Shown here one piece after another: positions 7,947-16,090 of a stretch of DNA of 44,324 bases. The stretch spans positions 1 to 44,324 of the forward strand of contig CACMQH010000006.1 in the NCBI GenBank assembly GCA_902615805.1. Reading direction: 5' to 3'. A program made the translations under genes and the position numbers. Each line of letters starts with the position of its first letter. The stretch's first letter is position 1. Under the pieces are notes generated by a model that saw only the letters and a list, made by a program, of their open reading frames with translations, was not told the origin of the DNA and did no database searches. This DNA is from Rhodospirillaceae bacterium (GTDB lineage: Bacteria > Pseudomonadota > Alphaproteobacteria > TMED109).

Positions 7947-8711
7947 CTAAAAGTTTTCTTTCATATATTTAGCTAAAATATCTGAATTAGTAAATGATAA
8001 TGAATCAACTATAGATCTGGTGCCACTTACTAAGCCAACTTTACCATTTAATTCTTGAACCAATCCTTCTTCTAACATTTCAATAACTCTTTTTTTTATA
8101 TTTAACCTTACTCTATTCTTATCTGGACAAATCAGTACTTTAAAAAAATCATAGTCACTAGTTTTTTTATTTTTTGAATGAAAGTAAGTGATATTCTTTT
8201 TTGTTTCAAAGTAAACTTCAAGTAATTTAGATATTCTGAATTTGTCAGCAATATTTAATTTAAGTGAATATTTTTTATCAACTTTTGCTATTAAATTTAA
8301 TAAGTCTGCATCACTTATACTTTGTAACAATAAACTTACTTTTTCTTTAGTAGTTGTTGATATTTTAGGCATATTATTTACACCTTTACATAAAAACTCT
8401 AAATATAAACCTGAACCTCCTACTACAATAGGAATTTTGTTATTTTTTAAAAGTTTTTCTATTTTAGTATTAGTATCATTCAACCATTTTATAGCATTAT
8501 ATTTTATATTAGTTTCTACATAACCATAAAGATGGTGAGGAATGAGTTGATAATCATTTTTTTTAGGTTGTGAAGTAAGTATAGAAAAATATTTATAGAC
8601 CTGCATACTATCGGCATTAATTATTTCACCATTAACTAACTTGGCTAAATTTAGAGAAAATTTTGATTTGCCAGATGCGGTTGGTCCGCCTACAATAATT
8701 ATTTTTTTCAT
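7947..8711 (-). CDS. miaA: tRNA dimethylallyltransferase MiaA, C-terminally short
   Basis: Transfers dimethylallyl to A37 of tRNAs that read U-starting codons. The P-loop GPTASGKS is at 9-16, NADSMQVYKYFSILTSQP follows, then PHHLYGYVE and the VVGGSGLYLEFL segment, all MiaA hallmarks. At 254 residues it lacks about 45-60 residues found in typical MiaA. After EMLEEGLVQEL the sequence departs (LVSGTRSIVDSLSFTNSD) and stops, without the usual AIG-x-x-E...YAKRQxTWFRN block. Only 8 bases separate the stop from flhG, so this is not an obvious frameshift with the tail left behind. The start is 27 bp from the divergent serB start. Confidence 0.88.
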   Translation of the reverse strand: MKKIIIVGGPTASGKSKFSLNLAKLVNGEIINADSMQVYKYFSILTSQPKKNDYQLIPHHLYGYVETNIKYNAIKWLNDTNTKIEKLLKNNKIPIVVGGSGLYLEFLCKGVNNMPKISTTTKEKVSLLLQSISDADLLNLIAKVDKKYSLKLNIADKFRISKLLEVYFETKKNITYFHSKNKKTSDYDFFKVLICPDKNRVRLNIKKRVIEMLEEGLVQELNGKVGLVSGTRSIVDSLSFTNSDILAKYMKENF

Positions 8712-8738
8712 TATTTAAATATATATATATTATTTATT

Positions 8739-9638
8739 ATGAGTTATAAATGTTTTCAATTTGTACTAACTTTAGTTGCAACTAATGAGAAAAACTATAA
8801 AGATTGTATAGCTTTTATAAAAAATATTTTTAATGAGAGAGAAGTTTTAGTTTCTCAGTCAAAAAATCTATCTAACCTTGTATTAGATATTTACTTTACC
8901 TGTAATCTTGATGATTTCAATTTTATGAGAAAAAAAATATATAGCTTAAATAAAAAAGCTGATTTATTGATGCAAAAGGTAGAATATAGAAAAAAAAAGC
9001 TAATAGCATGTGATATGGATATGACTATAATAAATGTAGAAACTATTGATTTAATTAATGATCACCTGTTAAAAAACAACCAAATTTCAAATATTACTAA
9101 AAATGCAATGAGTGGTAATATGAGTTTTGGGAAGTCTATAATAATTCGCACTAAACTACTGAAAGGAATAAAAAAGTTAGAAATAATTAATTTGATTAAT
9201 AAAATAAATATTAATGAGGGTGTTGAAAGTGTTATAAGAACTATGAATAGTTATGGGTATCATACCATACTCATTTCTGGAGGCTATGATTTAATAGCTA
9301 ACATTATAGGTAAAAAAGTTGGATTTAAGGAAATTAGGTGTAATATTTTAGAAGTTGTAAATAATAAATTAACTGGAAATTTAGGAAATACAATTTTAGA
9401 TAAAAAAGGAAAGTTATTTTATTTAAAAAATAGTATTAAAAAATTAAATATTAAAAAAGATGTTACTCTAGCTGTTGGTGATGGTGATAATGATATTGAT
9501 ATGATTAAATATTCAGGCCTGGGAGTAGCCTGGAATGCTTATAAAAAAGTTAAACTAGCAGCAGATGTGAGTATAAAATTTAGTTTTAAATCTCTGCTAT
9601 ATTTTCAGGGATATTCTGATAAAGAAATATTAAATTAG
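8739..9638 (+). CDS. serB: Phosphoserine phosphatase SerB
   Basis: Last step of L-serine synthesis: phosphoserine to serine. A 299-residue HAD-superfamily enzyme with an N-terminal ACT-like domain (about 5-80). Motif I is DMDMT with D92 as nucleophile and D94 as acid/base (the family usually has DMDST). Motif II is LISGGYD with S180, and the Mg-binding motif III is GDGDNDIDM at 247-255. The start region (TTTATTATG) has no Shine-Dalgarno-like sequence and is only 27 bp from the divergent miaA start. The 3' end overlaps the convergent degP stop by 4 bases. Confidence 0.95.
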   Translation: MSYKCFQFVLTLVATNEKNYKDCIAFIKNIFNEREVLVSQSKNLSNLVLDIYFTCNLDDFNFMRKKIYSLNKKADLLMQKVEYRKKKLIACDMDMTIINVETIDLINDHLLKNNQISNITKNAMSGNMSFGKSIIIRTKLLKGIKKLEIINLINKININEGVESVIRTMNSYGYHTILISGGYDLIANIIGKKVGFKEIRCNILEVVNNKLTGNLGNTILDKKGKLFYLKNSIKKLNIKKDVTLAVGDGDNDIDMIKYSGLGVAWNAYKKVKLAADVSIKFSFKSLLYFQGYSDKEILN

Positions 9639-11086
9639 TTTAATTTCAAAGCAACAAAGTTAATATTACCTTGTCTATTAATAAGTAATAAAACACCTTT
9701 TTTAGAACCTTTAAGGGAATTCATAATTTTTCGAAAAGTGTTAATATCATTGACAGAGGATTGATTTATCTCCTGTATAATATCCCCTGGTCTTATTCCT
9801 TTAATTTCAGCATCTGTATTTTGTTCAACCTTAGTTACAAGTAACCCTGATACATTTTCTGGAATATTTTGCCTCATCCTTATATCTTTAGTTATAGATG
9901 ATAAAGTTATGCCTAATTGCTCAGAATAATCACTCTGAAGTGTATCTGGGACCGTATTTTCTTTACTTTCTTGAATTTCTTTTTTCTCTTCTTTCATTTC
10001 AGCAATAACTATATTAAGTGTTTTTTTCTTCTCATTACGCCATATTGTTACTCTTGAATTAGAATCTACTTTAGTTTCTGCAACAAGTCTTGGTAACTTT
10101 CTCATTTCAGTAACTTCACTGCCATTAAAATCAAGTATTACATCACCAGGTTTTATGCCTGCCTTTTCTGCAGGACTGTTTGGAATAACGCTAGCTACAA
10201 GAGCTCCATATGGTCTATCTAATCCAAGACTTGACGCTAAGTCTTCAGTAACTGTTTGAATTCTCACACCCAACCATCCTCTGATAGTACGTCCATACTC
10301 CTCTAATTGTTCAACTATATTTTCAGCTAATGCTGATGGAATAGCAAAACCTATTCCAACGCTTCCACCTGATGGTGAGTATATAGCTGTGTTCACTCCA
10401 ATAACTTGACCTTTAAGATTAAAAAGAGGTCCACCAGAGTTTCCTCTATTAATAGAAGCATCAGTTTGAATAAAGTCATCAAAAGGACCTGCATTAATGT
10501 CTCTTGCTCTTGCTGAAACTATTCCAACGGTAACTGTATTAACAAGTCCAAAAGGATTACCTATAGCCATAGCCCAATTACCTACTTTTACTGCGTCAGA
10601 ATTACCCCAACTAACAGCTTTTAACTTGATATCAGTTTTAACTTTAAGTAGTGCTAGATCAGTTTTAGCATCAGCACCAACTAATTTAGCTTGTAAAGTT
10701 TTACCATCGTGAAGTACAACGGTGATTGAGCTTGCACCTGCTATAACATGATTATTAGTTACTATTAAACCTTTATCATCAATAATAAAACCAGAACCTT
10801 GTGCTGTTTCGTTTCTTCTAGGCCTTTGTGGAGGTGTGTTTTGTCTAGGAATACCTCTTCTCTCAAAAAAATCTTTGAAAAAATCTTCAAATGGGGATCC
10901 AGGGGGAAACTGAGGAGCTCTAGGTTGATTAACAGATTCTCTAGAAATGATTACAGAAACACTAACAACTGATGGTATAAGCTCATCTGCCAATTCAGAA
11001 AAATCCGGTTGTTCTATGGATGAAACTATAGATATTTTCATCACAAATAAAAAAACTAAGAAATATTTTTTATAAATTTTAAGCAT
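9635..11086 (-). CDS. degP: Periplasmic Do-family serine protease/chaperone DegP
   Basis: Envelope quality-control HtrA protease, 483 residues. Signal peptide is at about 1-23. A proline-rich LA-loop-like insert lies at about 55-92 (PQFPPGSPFEDFFKDFFERR). The trypsin-like domain has the triad H113 (TNNHVIAG), D143 (TDLALLKV) and S217 (GNSGGPL). Two PDZ domains follow at about 265-365 and 385-480 (RGWLGVRIQTV, then GLLVTKVEQN). It sits downstream of hflK-hflC-DUF2065 on the same strand, the usual alphaproteobacterial order linking FtsH regulation with periplasmic proteolysis. The naming DegP versus DegQ/MucD is a matter of convention here. Confidence 0.95.
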   Translation of the reverse strand: MLKIYKKYFLVFLFVMKISIVSSIEQPDFSELADELIPSVVSVSVIISRESVNQPRAPQFPPGSPFEDFFKDFFERRGIPRQNTPPQRPRRNETAQGSGFIIDDKGLIVTNNHVIAGASSITVVLHDGKTLQAKLVGADAKTDLALLKVKTDIKLKAVSWGNSDAVKVGNWAMAIGNPFGLVNTVTVGIVSARARDINAGPFDDFIQTDASINRGNSGGPLFNLKGQVIGVNTAIYSPSGGSVGIGFAIPSALAENIVEQLEEYGRTIRGWLGVRIQTVTEDLASSLGLDRPYGALVASVIPNSPAEKAGIKPGDVILDFNGSEVTEMRKLPRLVAETKVDSNSRVTIWRNEKKKTLNIVIAEMKEEKKEIQESKENTVPDTLQSDYSEQLGITLSSITKDIRMRQNIPENVSGLLVTKVEQNTDAEIKGIRPGDIIQEINQSSVNDINTFRKIMNSLKGSKKGVLLLINRQGNINFVALKLN

Positions 11087-11110
11087 ATGATTTTACATTA
11101 CGTTTATAAT

Positions 11111-11296
11111 TCATTTTCGGATTATCCACAACAAAACAATTCCTATTAAAACTGAAACACCACCAATCATTCTTATCTTATTTTCTGGATATATTGTAAT
11201 TATTTGCAAAATTTTTTTAAGCCTTTTAGGAGAAGAAAATAGTAAAAGCCCCTCTAATATAAAAATCAATCCAATAGCAGATAAAAAATCAAGCAT
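11111..11296 (-). CDS. DUF2065 (YjeT-like) small membrane protein
   Basis: A 61-residue inner-membrane protein with two predicted helices (about 3-19 and 42-59) separated by a basic loop (SSPKRLKKILQ). The pattern LEGLLLFSSPKRLKK, then IRMIGGVSVLIGIVLLW, fits DUF2065/YjeT, which is typically encoded between hflC and degP, as here. Its function is not established. Confidence 0.85.
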   Translation of the reverse strand: MLDFLSAIGLIFILEGLLLFSSPKRLKKILQIITIYPENKIRMIGGVSVLIGIVLLWIIRK

Positions 11297-11310
11297 GACT
11301 TAGTACGTTG

Positions 11311-12177
11311 CTAGTTACCCTCGGCATTACCAAAAAATTCAAAAAAATCACTTTTTGGTGATAGGACCATAGTAGTATCTCCTTCAGTAAGCGCTTTACT
11401 ATAGGCTTGCATAGCTCTGTAAAAGGCAAAAAAGTCGGGATCTTGATTAAAGGCCTTACCTAAAATCTTATTTTTTTGTGCATCTCCTTCACCTCTTAAT
11501 ATATCGCTATCCCTTTGAGCTTCAGCTAATAAAACTGTTTTTTGTTTTTCTGATTCAGCAGTAATAAACCTAGCTTTTTCATTACCAACAGCCCTTATTT
11601 GTGCTGCTTCTTGTTGCCTCTCAGTTTGCATTCTTCTATAAATAGCTTCAGAGTTTTCAGAAGGTAAATCAGCCTTTTTGATCCTAACTTCTTGTATAGA
11701 AATACCGAATTGCGTGGCTCTAACAGAAACCAACTCTGAAACCTCTTGCATCAATAGCTCTCTTCTATCAGAAATAACTGCCTCTAATGGAACTTTACCT
11801 AAAACTGCTCTTAAACTATTATTTACCACTGAACCCAACCTATTGTTTAAAGCAGCTTCAAACCTTACTGTTTGATAAAACTTAAGTGGATCTATTATTT
11901 TATATCTAACAAATGCATCTACTATTAACCTTTTTTTATCAGCGGCTATAATTTCCTCCGCACTGTTATCAAAAAGTAAGATTCTTTTGTCAAACTTAAC
12001 AATATTTTGTGCCAGTGGAATCTTGAAATTTAACCCAGGTTCTTTAATAACTCTAATAGGTTCTCCAAATTGAAGAACAAGTGACTGTACCCTTTGCTCT
12101 ACAAAAAATAGTGAGTTGTATGCCAATACAGTTAATACAACTATAAAACTAAGTAAAATAACAAATCTTTTTTTCAT
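11311..12177 (-). CDS. hflC: FtsH-protease modulator HflC
   Basis: A 288-residue SPFH/prohibitin-family protein with one N-terminal membrane helix (about 4-22); the bulk is periplasmic. The SPFH domain (FVEQRVQSLVLQFGEPIRV onward) and the coiled-coil region with repeated Ala/Glu/Arg (RRMQTERQQEAAQIRAVGNE) are typical. With HflK it forms the large cage around FtsH and restrains degradation of membrane proteins. Its start shares one base with the hflK stop (TAATG), so the two subunits are translationally coupled. Confidence 0.95.
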   Translation of the reverse strand: MKKRFVILLSFIVVLTVLAYNSLFFVEQRVQSLVLQFGEPIRVIKEPGLNFKIPLAQNIVKFDKRILLFDNSAEEIIAADKKRLIVDAFVRYKIIDPLKFYQTVRFEAALNNRLGSVVNNSLRAVLGKVPLEAVISDRRELLMQEVSELVSVRATQFGISIQEVRIKKADLPSENSEAIYRRMQTERQQEAAQIRAVGNEKARFITAESEKQKTVLLAEAQRDSDILRGEGDAQKNKILGKAFNQDPDFFAFYRAMQAYSKALTEGDTTMVLSPKSDFFEFFGNAEGN

Positions 12178-13286
12178 TATTGTGCCTCGCTATTCTTTTT
12201 AAGAGATTTATTTAATTCTGGTAATGGCAGGTAGGGCAATACTCCTGAACCACTGTCATTATCAATAATTACTTTATTCATATTTTGCATTACCTTTTCC
12301 ATTGTTTCTAAATAGATTCTTCTTCTAGTAACGTCCTTTGCTTCTTTGTATTCATTGTAGACAGATAAAAACCTCTTTGATGCACCATCCGCAATAGCGA
12401 TCACTTCTTGCTTATAAGCTTCAGCACTCTCTCTAATTTTAGATGCTTCACCTTTTGCCTCTGGAACTATTCTATTTGCATAAGCTTGAGCTTCATTAAT
12501 TAATCTTTCTTGGTCTGCTCTAGCTCTTTGTACATCCTTAAAATCATCAATTACAGCAGGTGGTGGATCTGACTTTTGCAATAATAATGATGAGACCGTT
12601 ATACCGCTTTCATTTCTATCTAAAATTTTTTGCAGAGACTCTTGTGCTTCCTGCCTAACTTGATCTCTTCCTTCTGCTAAAGCAAAATCAATGTTTGTCT
12701 TCCCTATTACTTCTCTCATAACACTTTCTGCACTATCTTTAATATTTTTTTCAGGGTCTCTAATATTGAATACATATTTTGCAGCATCAGAAACAAACCA
12801 TTGCACAACAAAGTTAATGTCAACAATATTCTCATCTCCTGTTAACATTAAACTTTCTTCATCAACATTTCTGATGGATCCTGTATTTTGACTTCTAAAG
12901 CCTATCTCAACACTTCTGGTTGTAGTAACTGGAACTTTGATTACCTTTTCAATAGGAGACGGAATATGATAATTTAGACCAGGGCTACTTATGGAAACAT
13001 ATTTTCCAAACCTTAAAACTACTCCTTGTTCCTCAGGACTTATAGTATAAAATCCACTCATAAGCCATAAAAAGCCTAGTACCAAGAAACCCATAATGAA
13101 GCTTTTGGGTCCTTTTGAAAAAAAATTTTCCACTTTCTCTTTAAACTGATTTAGCATTTTGTCTAAATCATCTCCCTTATTTTTAGGATTCCAATTATTA
13201 CCACCATTATTATTATTATTGTCTTTTTTTCCCCAAGGATTGTTTTCCCCATTCCAAGGCCCATTGTTTTTATTATCCCAAGGCAT
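12177..13286 (-). CDS. hflK: FtsH-protease modulator HflK
   Basis: A 369-residue SPFH-family partner of HflC. The N-terminus is a long Asn/Gly/Trp-rich cytoplasmic stretch (MPWDNKNNGPWNGENNPWGK and the following NNNNN run), as in other HflK proteins. A membrane helix follows at about 62-80, then the SPFH domain (ISPEEQGVVLRFGKYV) and a coiled coil (QRARADQERLINEAQAYAN). It is the first gene of the minus-strand hflK-hflC-DUF2065-degP unit, whose promoter must lie in the 92-bp gap shared with mrp. Confidence 0.95.
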   Translation of the reverse strand: MPWDNKNNGPWNGENNPWGKKDNNNNNGGNNWNPKNKGDDLDKMLNQFKEKVENFFSKGPKSFIMGFLVLGFLWLMSGFYTISPEEQGVVLRFGKYVSISSPGLNYHIPSPIEKVIKVPVTTTRSVEIGFRSQNTGSIRNVDEESLMLTGDENIVDINFVVQWFVSDAAKYVFNIRDPEKNIKDSAESVMREVIGKTNIDFALAEGRDQVRQEAQESLQKILDRNESGITVSSLLLQKSDPPPAVIDDFKDVQRARADQERLINEAQAYANRIVPEAKGEASKIRESAEAYKQEVIAIADGASKRFLSVYNEYKEAKDVTRRRIYLETMEKVMQNMNKVIIDNDSGSGVLPYLPLPELNKSLKKNSEAQ

Positions 13287-13378
13287 AATTTTCCTTTATA
13301 TTTGAAATTAATTTAACTAAGTTATTTATATATATATATTGTAGAAGTCATTTTCAATAATAACAACAGGAAAAAAGT

Positions 13379-14329
13379 TTGAAAGATAAAATTATAAATT
13401 CCTTCAGCAATGAACTTAGAGAAGTGGTTGAAGATATTATTATCAAAGATCAAAAAGTTTTTATTACTTTAAAAGCTGAAAATCCTAATCAAGCAAAAGA
13501 ATTAAAAAATTTAAAAATAGAATGCGAAAATAAGATATCAAACTTAAATTTATTTAATGAAATAAATATAACATTCACAACAACTAAGAAAAAATTTTCA
13601 AAAATTATTGCAGTATCAAGTTGTAAAGGAGGAGTTGGAAAGTCTACCCTTTCAGTGCATTTAAGTTTGTCATTAAATAGTCTCGGGAAAAAAGTAGGTC
13701 TTTTAGACGGAGATATTTATGGTCCTTCCCTACCCCGAATATTAAACCTTAATTCAAAACCAGACGTTCAGAAAAATAAAAAAATAATTCCACTGAATTA
13801 TAAAAATATTGAAGTTATGTCAATAGGTTTCTTAATAGACCACAAGAAACCATTAGTTTGGCGTGGACCTATGTTACAAAGTGCTATTATGCAACTAATT
13901 AATGATGTTGCTTGGAGTGATTTAGATTATTTAGTTATTGACTTTCCTCCTGGCACTGGCGATACGCAGTTAACACTAATGCAAAAGTTGAAAATTGATC
14001 ACGCTCTAATAGTAACGACTCCTCAAGATATAGCCTTATCTGATACCAGAAAAGGTATAAATATGTTCAAAACCTTTAATGTACCAATATCAGGTATTGT
14101 TGAAAATATGAGCTATTTTATGTGTAATAAATGTGATGAAAAACATTATTTGTTAGGAAAAGGCGGTGGGGAAAAACTTTCAAAGGAATTTGACGTCAAA
14201 TTGTTAGGTCAAATACCATTTGATAAAAAAATTTCTGAAAACTGTGACTCTGGCACGCCTGATTTAATTCAATCAAACGTACAATTAAAAAAAATATATG
14301 ACGATATTACTAAAAAACTAATTACTTAA
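13379..14329 (+). CDS. mrp: Mrp/ApbC-family Fe-S cluster carrier ATPase
   Basis: Cytoplasmic P-loop ATPase that carries and transfers Fe-S clusters, 316 residues. A short N-terminal MIP18-like domain (about 1-65) precedes the nucleotide-binding domain with CKGGVGKS at 82-89, [13 protein letters not shown] near 108-120 and the switch [14 protein letters not shown]. The cluster-bridging pair CNKC (C249, C252) is intact. The start is a TTG with AGGAAAAAAG upstream; I see no in-frame ATG nearby that would fit better. It diverges from hflK and overlaps convergent thyX by 8 bases. Confidence 0.93.
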   Translation: MKDKIINSFSNELREVVEDIIIKDQKVFITLKAENPNQAKELKNLKIECENKISNLNLFNEINITFTTTKKKFSKIIAVSSCKGGVGKSTLSVHLSLSLNSLGKKVGLLDGDIYGPSLPRILNLNSKPDVQKNKKIIPLNYKNIEVMSIGFLIDHKKPLVWRGPMLQSAIMQLINDVAWSDLDYLVIDFPPGTGDTQLTLMQKLKIDHALIVTTPQDIALSDTRKGINMFKTFNVPISGIVENMSYFMCNKCDEKHYLLGKGGGEKLSKEFDVKLLGQIPFDKKISENCDSGTPDLIQSNVQLKKIYDDITKKLIT

Positions 14330-15239
14330 GTAGTTGCTGCAATTCTTCCCATTCTCTATTAGTAAGTCCTGTATTATTTTTATTAACCTTCTTACCTTTA
14401 ATTAATTCTTTAATCACCTGTAATGCTTCTTGGGATAATTCTGCTGAATTCAACATATACGAGCAGAATGCTTTATAGGTTATCGGAACCCACTTTTTTA
14501 AAATTTTAATTAGAACATCTGCATAAGCTCTAATCTCAAATTGTGAATGATGGTCAGCTCTTAAAGATAAAAAATGCATAAAATTATGTAAATCTATTTT
14601 CCAATACCATTCAGTATATGTATTTAAAGTTAGATTTATTCTTGCTAACTCTCTAGACAAACTATCCCTAGTTTCATCATATCCTTGGGTATTATTTTCA
14701 TTAAGCATCCATAAATAGTTATTGTAGCATCTGGTTGAGTCATCTTTTAAAATCTTAATGATCTTAGCTGCTAAATCCTCGTTAATTTTTTTTCCTCTTC
14801 CTTGTTTATTTGAAGAAGACTGTTCTGCTAAATTAGCAATTTTTGGTATATAAAATTCATCTTCCAAAATAGAGTATCTTGCAGAATATTCATTAACGTT
14901 TGCTGTCCTATGTCTTATCCATTGTCTAGCTATGAAAATAGGTAATTTAACATGTAATTTAATTTCGCACATTTCGAATGGTGTTGTATGTTTATGTCTC
15001 AGTAAATATCTAATTAAACCTTCGTCTAAAGATTTTTTTTTAGTACCTTTACCATAAGAAACTCTTGCAGCCTGCACAATAGAACTATCATTTCCCATAT
15101 AATCTACTATTCTTATAAAACCTTTATCTAAGACCTTAAAAGGTTGATAAAGAACCTTTTCAAGAGCTAGAGCTACTGGTCTAACTGTCGTATTTTTATT
15201 TAATTGAATTTGATTTTGAGCATTTTTTTTTTTTTTCAT
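14322..15239 (-). CDS. thyX: Flavin-dependent thymidylate synthase ThyX
   Basis: Makes dTMP from dUMP using FAD/NADPH and methylene-tetrahydrofolate. A 305-residue protein with the ThyX signature [13 protein letters not shown] at 109-121 (consensus RHRxxxxNExSxR). [19 protein letters not shown] precedes it, and [18 protein letters not shown] supplies the C-terminal substrate-binding part. The N-terminus is a lysine-rich run of about 20 residues ([10 protein letters not shown]), longer than needed; a later start is possible. The presence of ThyX implies no need for a dihydrofolate-producing ThyA cycle, a common trait in small alphaproteobacterial genomes. Confidence 0.95.
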   Translation of the reverse strand: MKKKKNAQNQIQLNKNTTVRPVALALEKVLYQPFKVLDKGFIRIVDYMGNDSSIVQAARVSYGKGTKKKSLDEGLIRYLLRHKHTTPFEMCEIKLHVKLPIFIARQWIRHRTANVNEYSARYSILEDEFYIPKIANLAEQSSSNKQGRGKKINEDLAAKIIKILKDDSTRCYNNYLWMLNENNTQGYDETRDSLSRELARINLTLNTYTEWYWKIDLHNFMHFLSLRADHHSQFEIRAYADVLIKILKKWVPITYKAFCSYMLNSAELSQEALQVIKELIKGKKVNKNNTGLTNREWEELQQLLK

Positions 15240-15480
15240 ATCAACATACTAATTTTATAATAAAAAAAATCAAATTAAACTTTAATGCTTTACATATTTC
15301 CTTATAATAAAAGTGTTATTAATTTAACTATGACGATAAACGGTGCGTGTAATAGGCGGACTGGACCCGGGGGCGGTACCCGGCGCCTCCACCACGAGGG
15401 GGCGAAACAGGATCGACAGGCGTTGAAAAGCGTAACTCTTCGTTCGGTATTGTACCACCGCAAAGGACAAAATTATAAAT

Positions 15481-15519
15481 GCAAACGACAATAGTCGTGA
15501 TGTTGCATTAGCAGCGTAG
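15481..15519 (+). other. tmRNA proteolysis tag reading frame (ANDNSRDVALAA, stop TAG)
   Basis: From resume codon GCA the frame encodes ANDNSRDVALAA and then TAG. With the alanine carried by the tmRNA, the full tag is AANDNSRDVALAA, 13 residues. It keeps the AANDN start and the hydrophobic-AA end recognised by SspB-alpha/ClpX and ClpXP respectively. The middle is unlike the Caulobacter tag and one residue shorter. Confidence 0.9.
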
Positions 15520-15576
15520 AGCTGTTAATTTAACAATGCAGTAAACTCCTAAATTGGTCACACATTTTAGGCGGGG

Positions 15577-15608
15577 TTTGAAGGCACCTGGCAACAGAAG
15601 CCTTCAAA
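15577..15608 (+). other. 9-bp hairpin at the tmRNA 3' end
   Basis: TTTGAAGGC (15577-15585) pairs perfectly with GCCTTCAAA (15600-15608) around a 14-base loop CACCTGGCAACAGAA-like segment typical of alphaproteobacterial tmRNA. There is no following T-run, so it looks like a tmRNA structure and not a terminator. The sspB ribosome-binding AAGG begins two bases later. Confidence 0.7.
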
Positions 15609-15623
15609 AAAGGTATAAATGAA

Positions 15624-16088
15624 ATGAATAAAAAAGATATATTTTTAGATTATAAAAGCTTAATAAAATCTAGCTTAATAGATGTTATTAAACATGCACT
15701 AAAAAAAACCTCAGAATATGGTATTTCAAATGGCCATCACTTTTATATAACTTTTGATACCACTGATTCTAAAAATCAAATTCCAGAATATTTAAAAAAA
15801 GATTATCCAAAAACTATGATGATAGTAATTGAAAACGAATTTTGGAATTTGAAAGTAGAGCAAGAATATTTTTCTGTTGATCTGAAGTTTAAAGGAAAAG
15901 TTGATCATTTAAGAATCAATTTTTCATCTCTTAAAACTTTCGTGGATCCCTCAGTATCTTTCACCTTAAATTTAGATATTGAAGATAAAATTATTTCTAA
16001 AAAACCTAAAGATAAAAAAAAAGTATTGAAAAAAAAGCAGTTAGAAAATAAAAGCAATGTAATTTTTTTAAAACCAAAGAGTACTTAG
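15624..16088 (+). CDS. sspB: ClpXP adaptor SspB, alphaproteobacterial type
   Basis: A 154-residue adaptor that tethers ssrA-tagged proteins to ClpXP. The folded domain (about 12-120) has GHHFYITFDTT, IPEYLKKDYPKTMMIVIEN-like segments and FWNLKVEQEYFSVDLKFKG, as in SspB-alpha. A lysine-rich linker follows (KKPKDKKKVLKKKQ) and a C-terminal NVIFLKPK-type tail suited to docking on the ClpX zinc domain. It starts 12-15 bases after the tmRNA hairpin, with AAAAAAGG upstream of the ATG, and is followed after 2 bases by fumarase. Placement beside ssrA supports the call. Confidence 0.88.
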   Translation: MNKKDIFLDYKSLIKSSLIDVIKHALKKTSEYGISNGHHFYITFDTTDSKNQIPEYLKKDYPKTMMIVIENEFWNLKVEQEYFSVDLKFKGKVDHLRINFSSLKTFVDPSVSFTLNLDIEDKIISKKPKDKKKVLKKKQLENKSNVIFLKPKST

Positions 16089-16090
16089 AT

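Larger units (their letters stand above)
15330..15612 (+). ncRNA. ssrA: Transfer-messenger RNA, circularly permuted alphaproteobacterial form
   Basis: Trans-translation RNA with the acceptor half encoded first. The acceptor 3' strand CGCCTCC (15384-15390) followed by encoded ACCA (15391-15394) pairs with GGGGGCG at 15398-15404, giving seven pairs, including the G3-U70 wobble (15400 with 15388) that marks alanyl-tRNA synthetase substrates. A T-arm stem CCGGG/CCCGG (15367-15371 with 15379-15383) encloses a GGCGGTA loop. Only three bases separate CCA from the coding half. The tag reading frame is 15481-15519. A pseudoknot-type stem lies at 15577-15585 with 15600-15608. A TATAAT at 15303-15308 may be the -10 box. 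The outer ends are approximate. Confidence 0.95.

Noticed and set aside
15285-15494. A 69-residue plus-strand reading frame overlapping the tmRNA
   Set aside because: It runs through the conserved acceptor and D-loop-like tmRNA segments, and its amino-acid sequence has no domain-like composition; the RNA gene explains the sequence.
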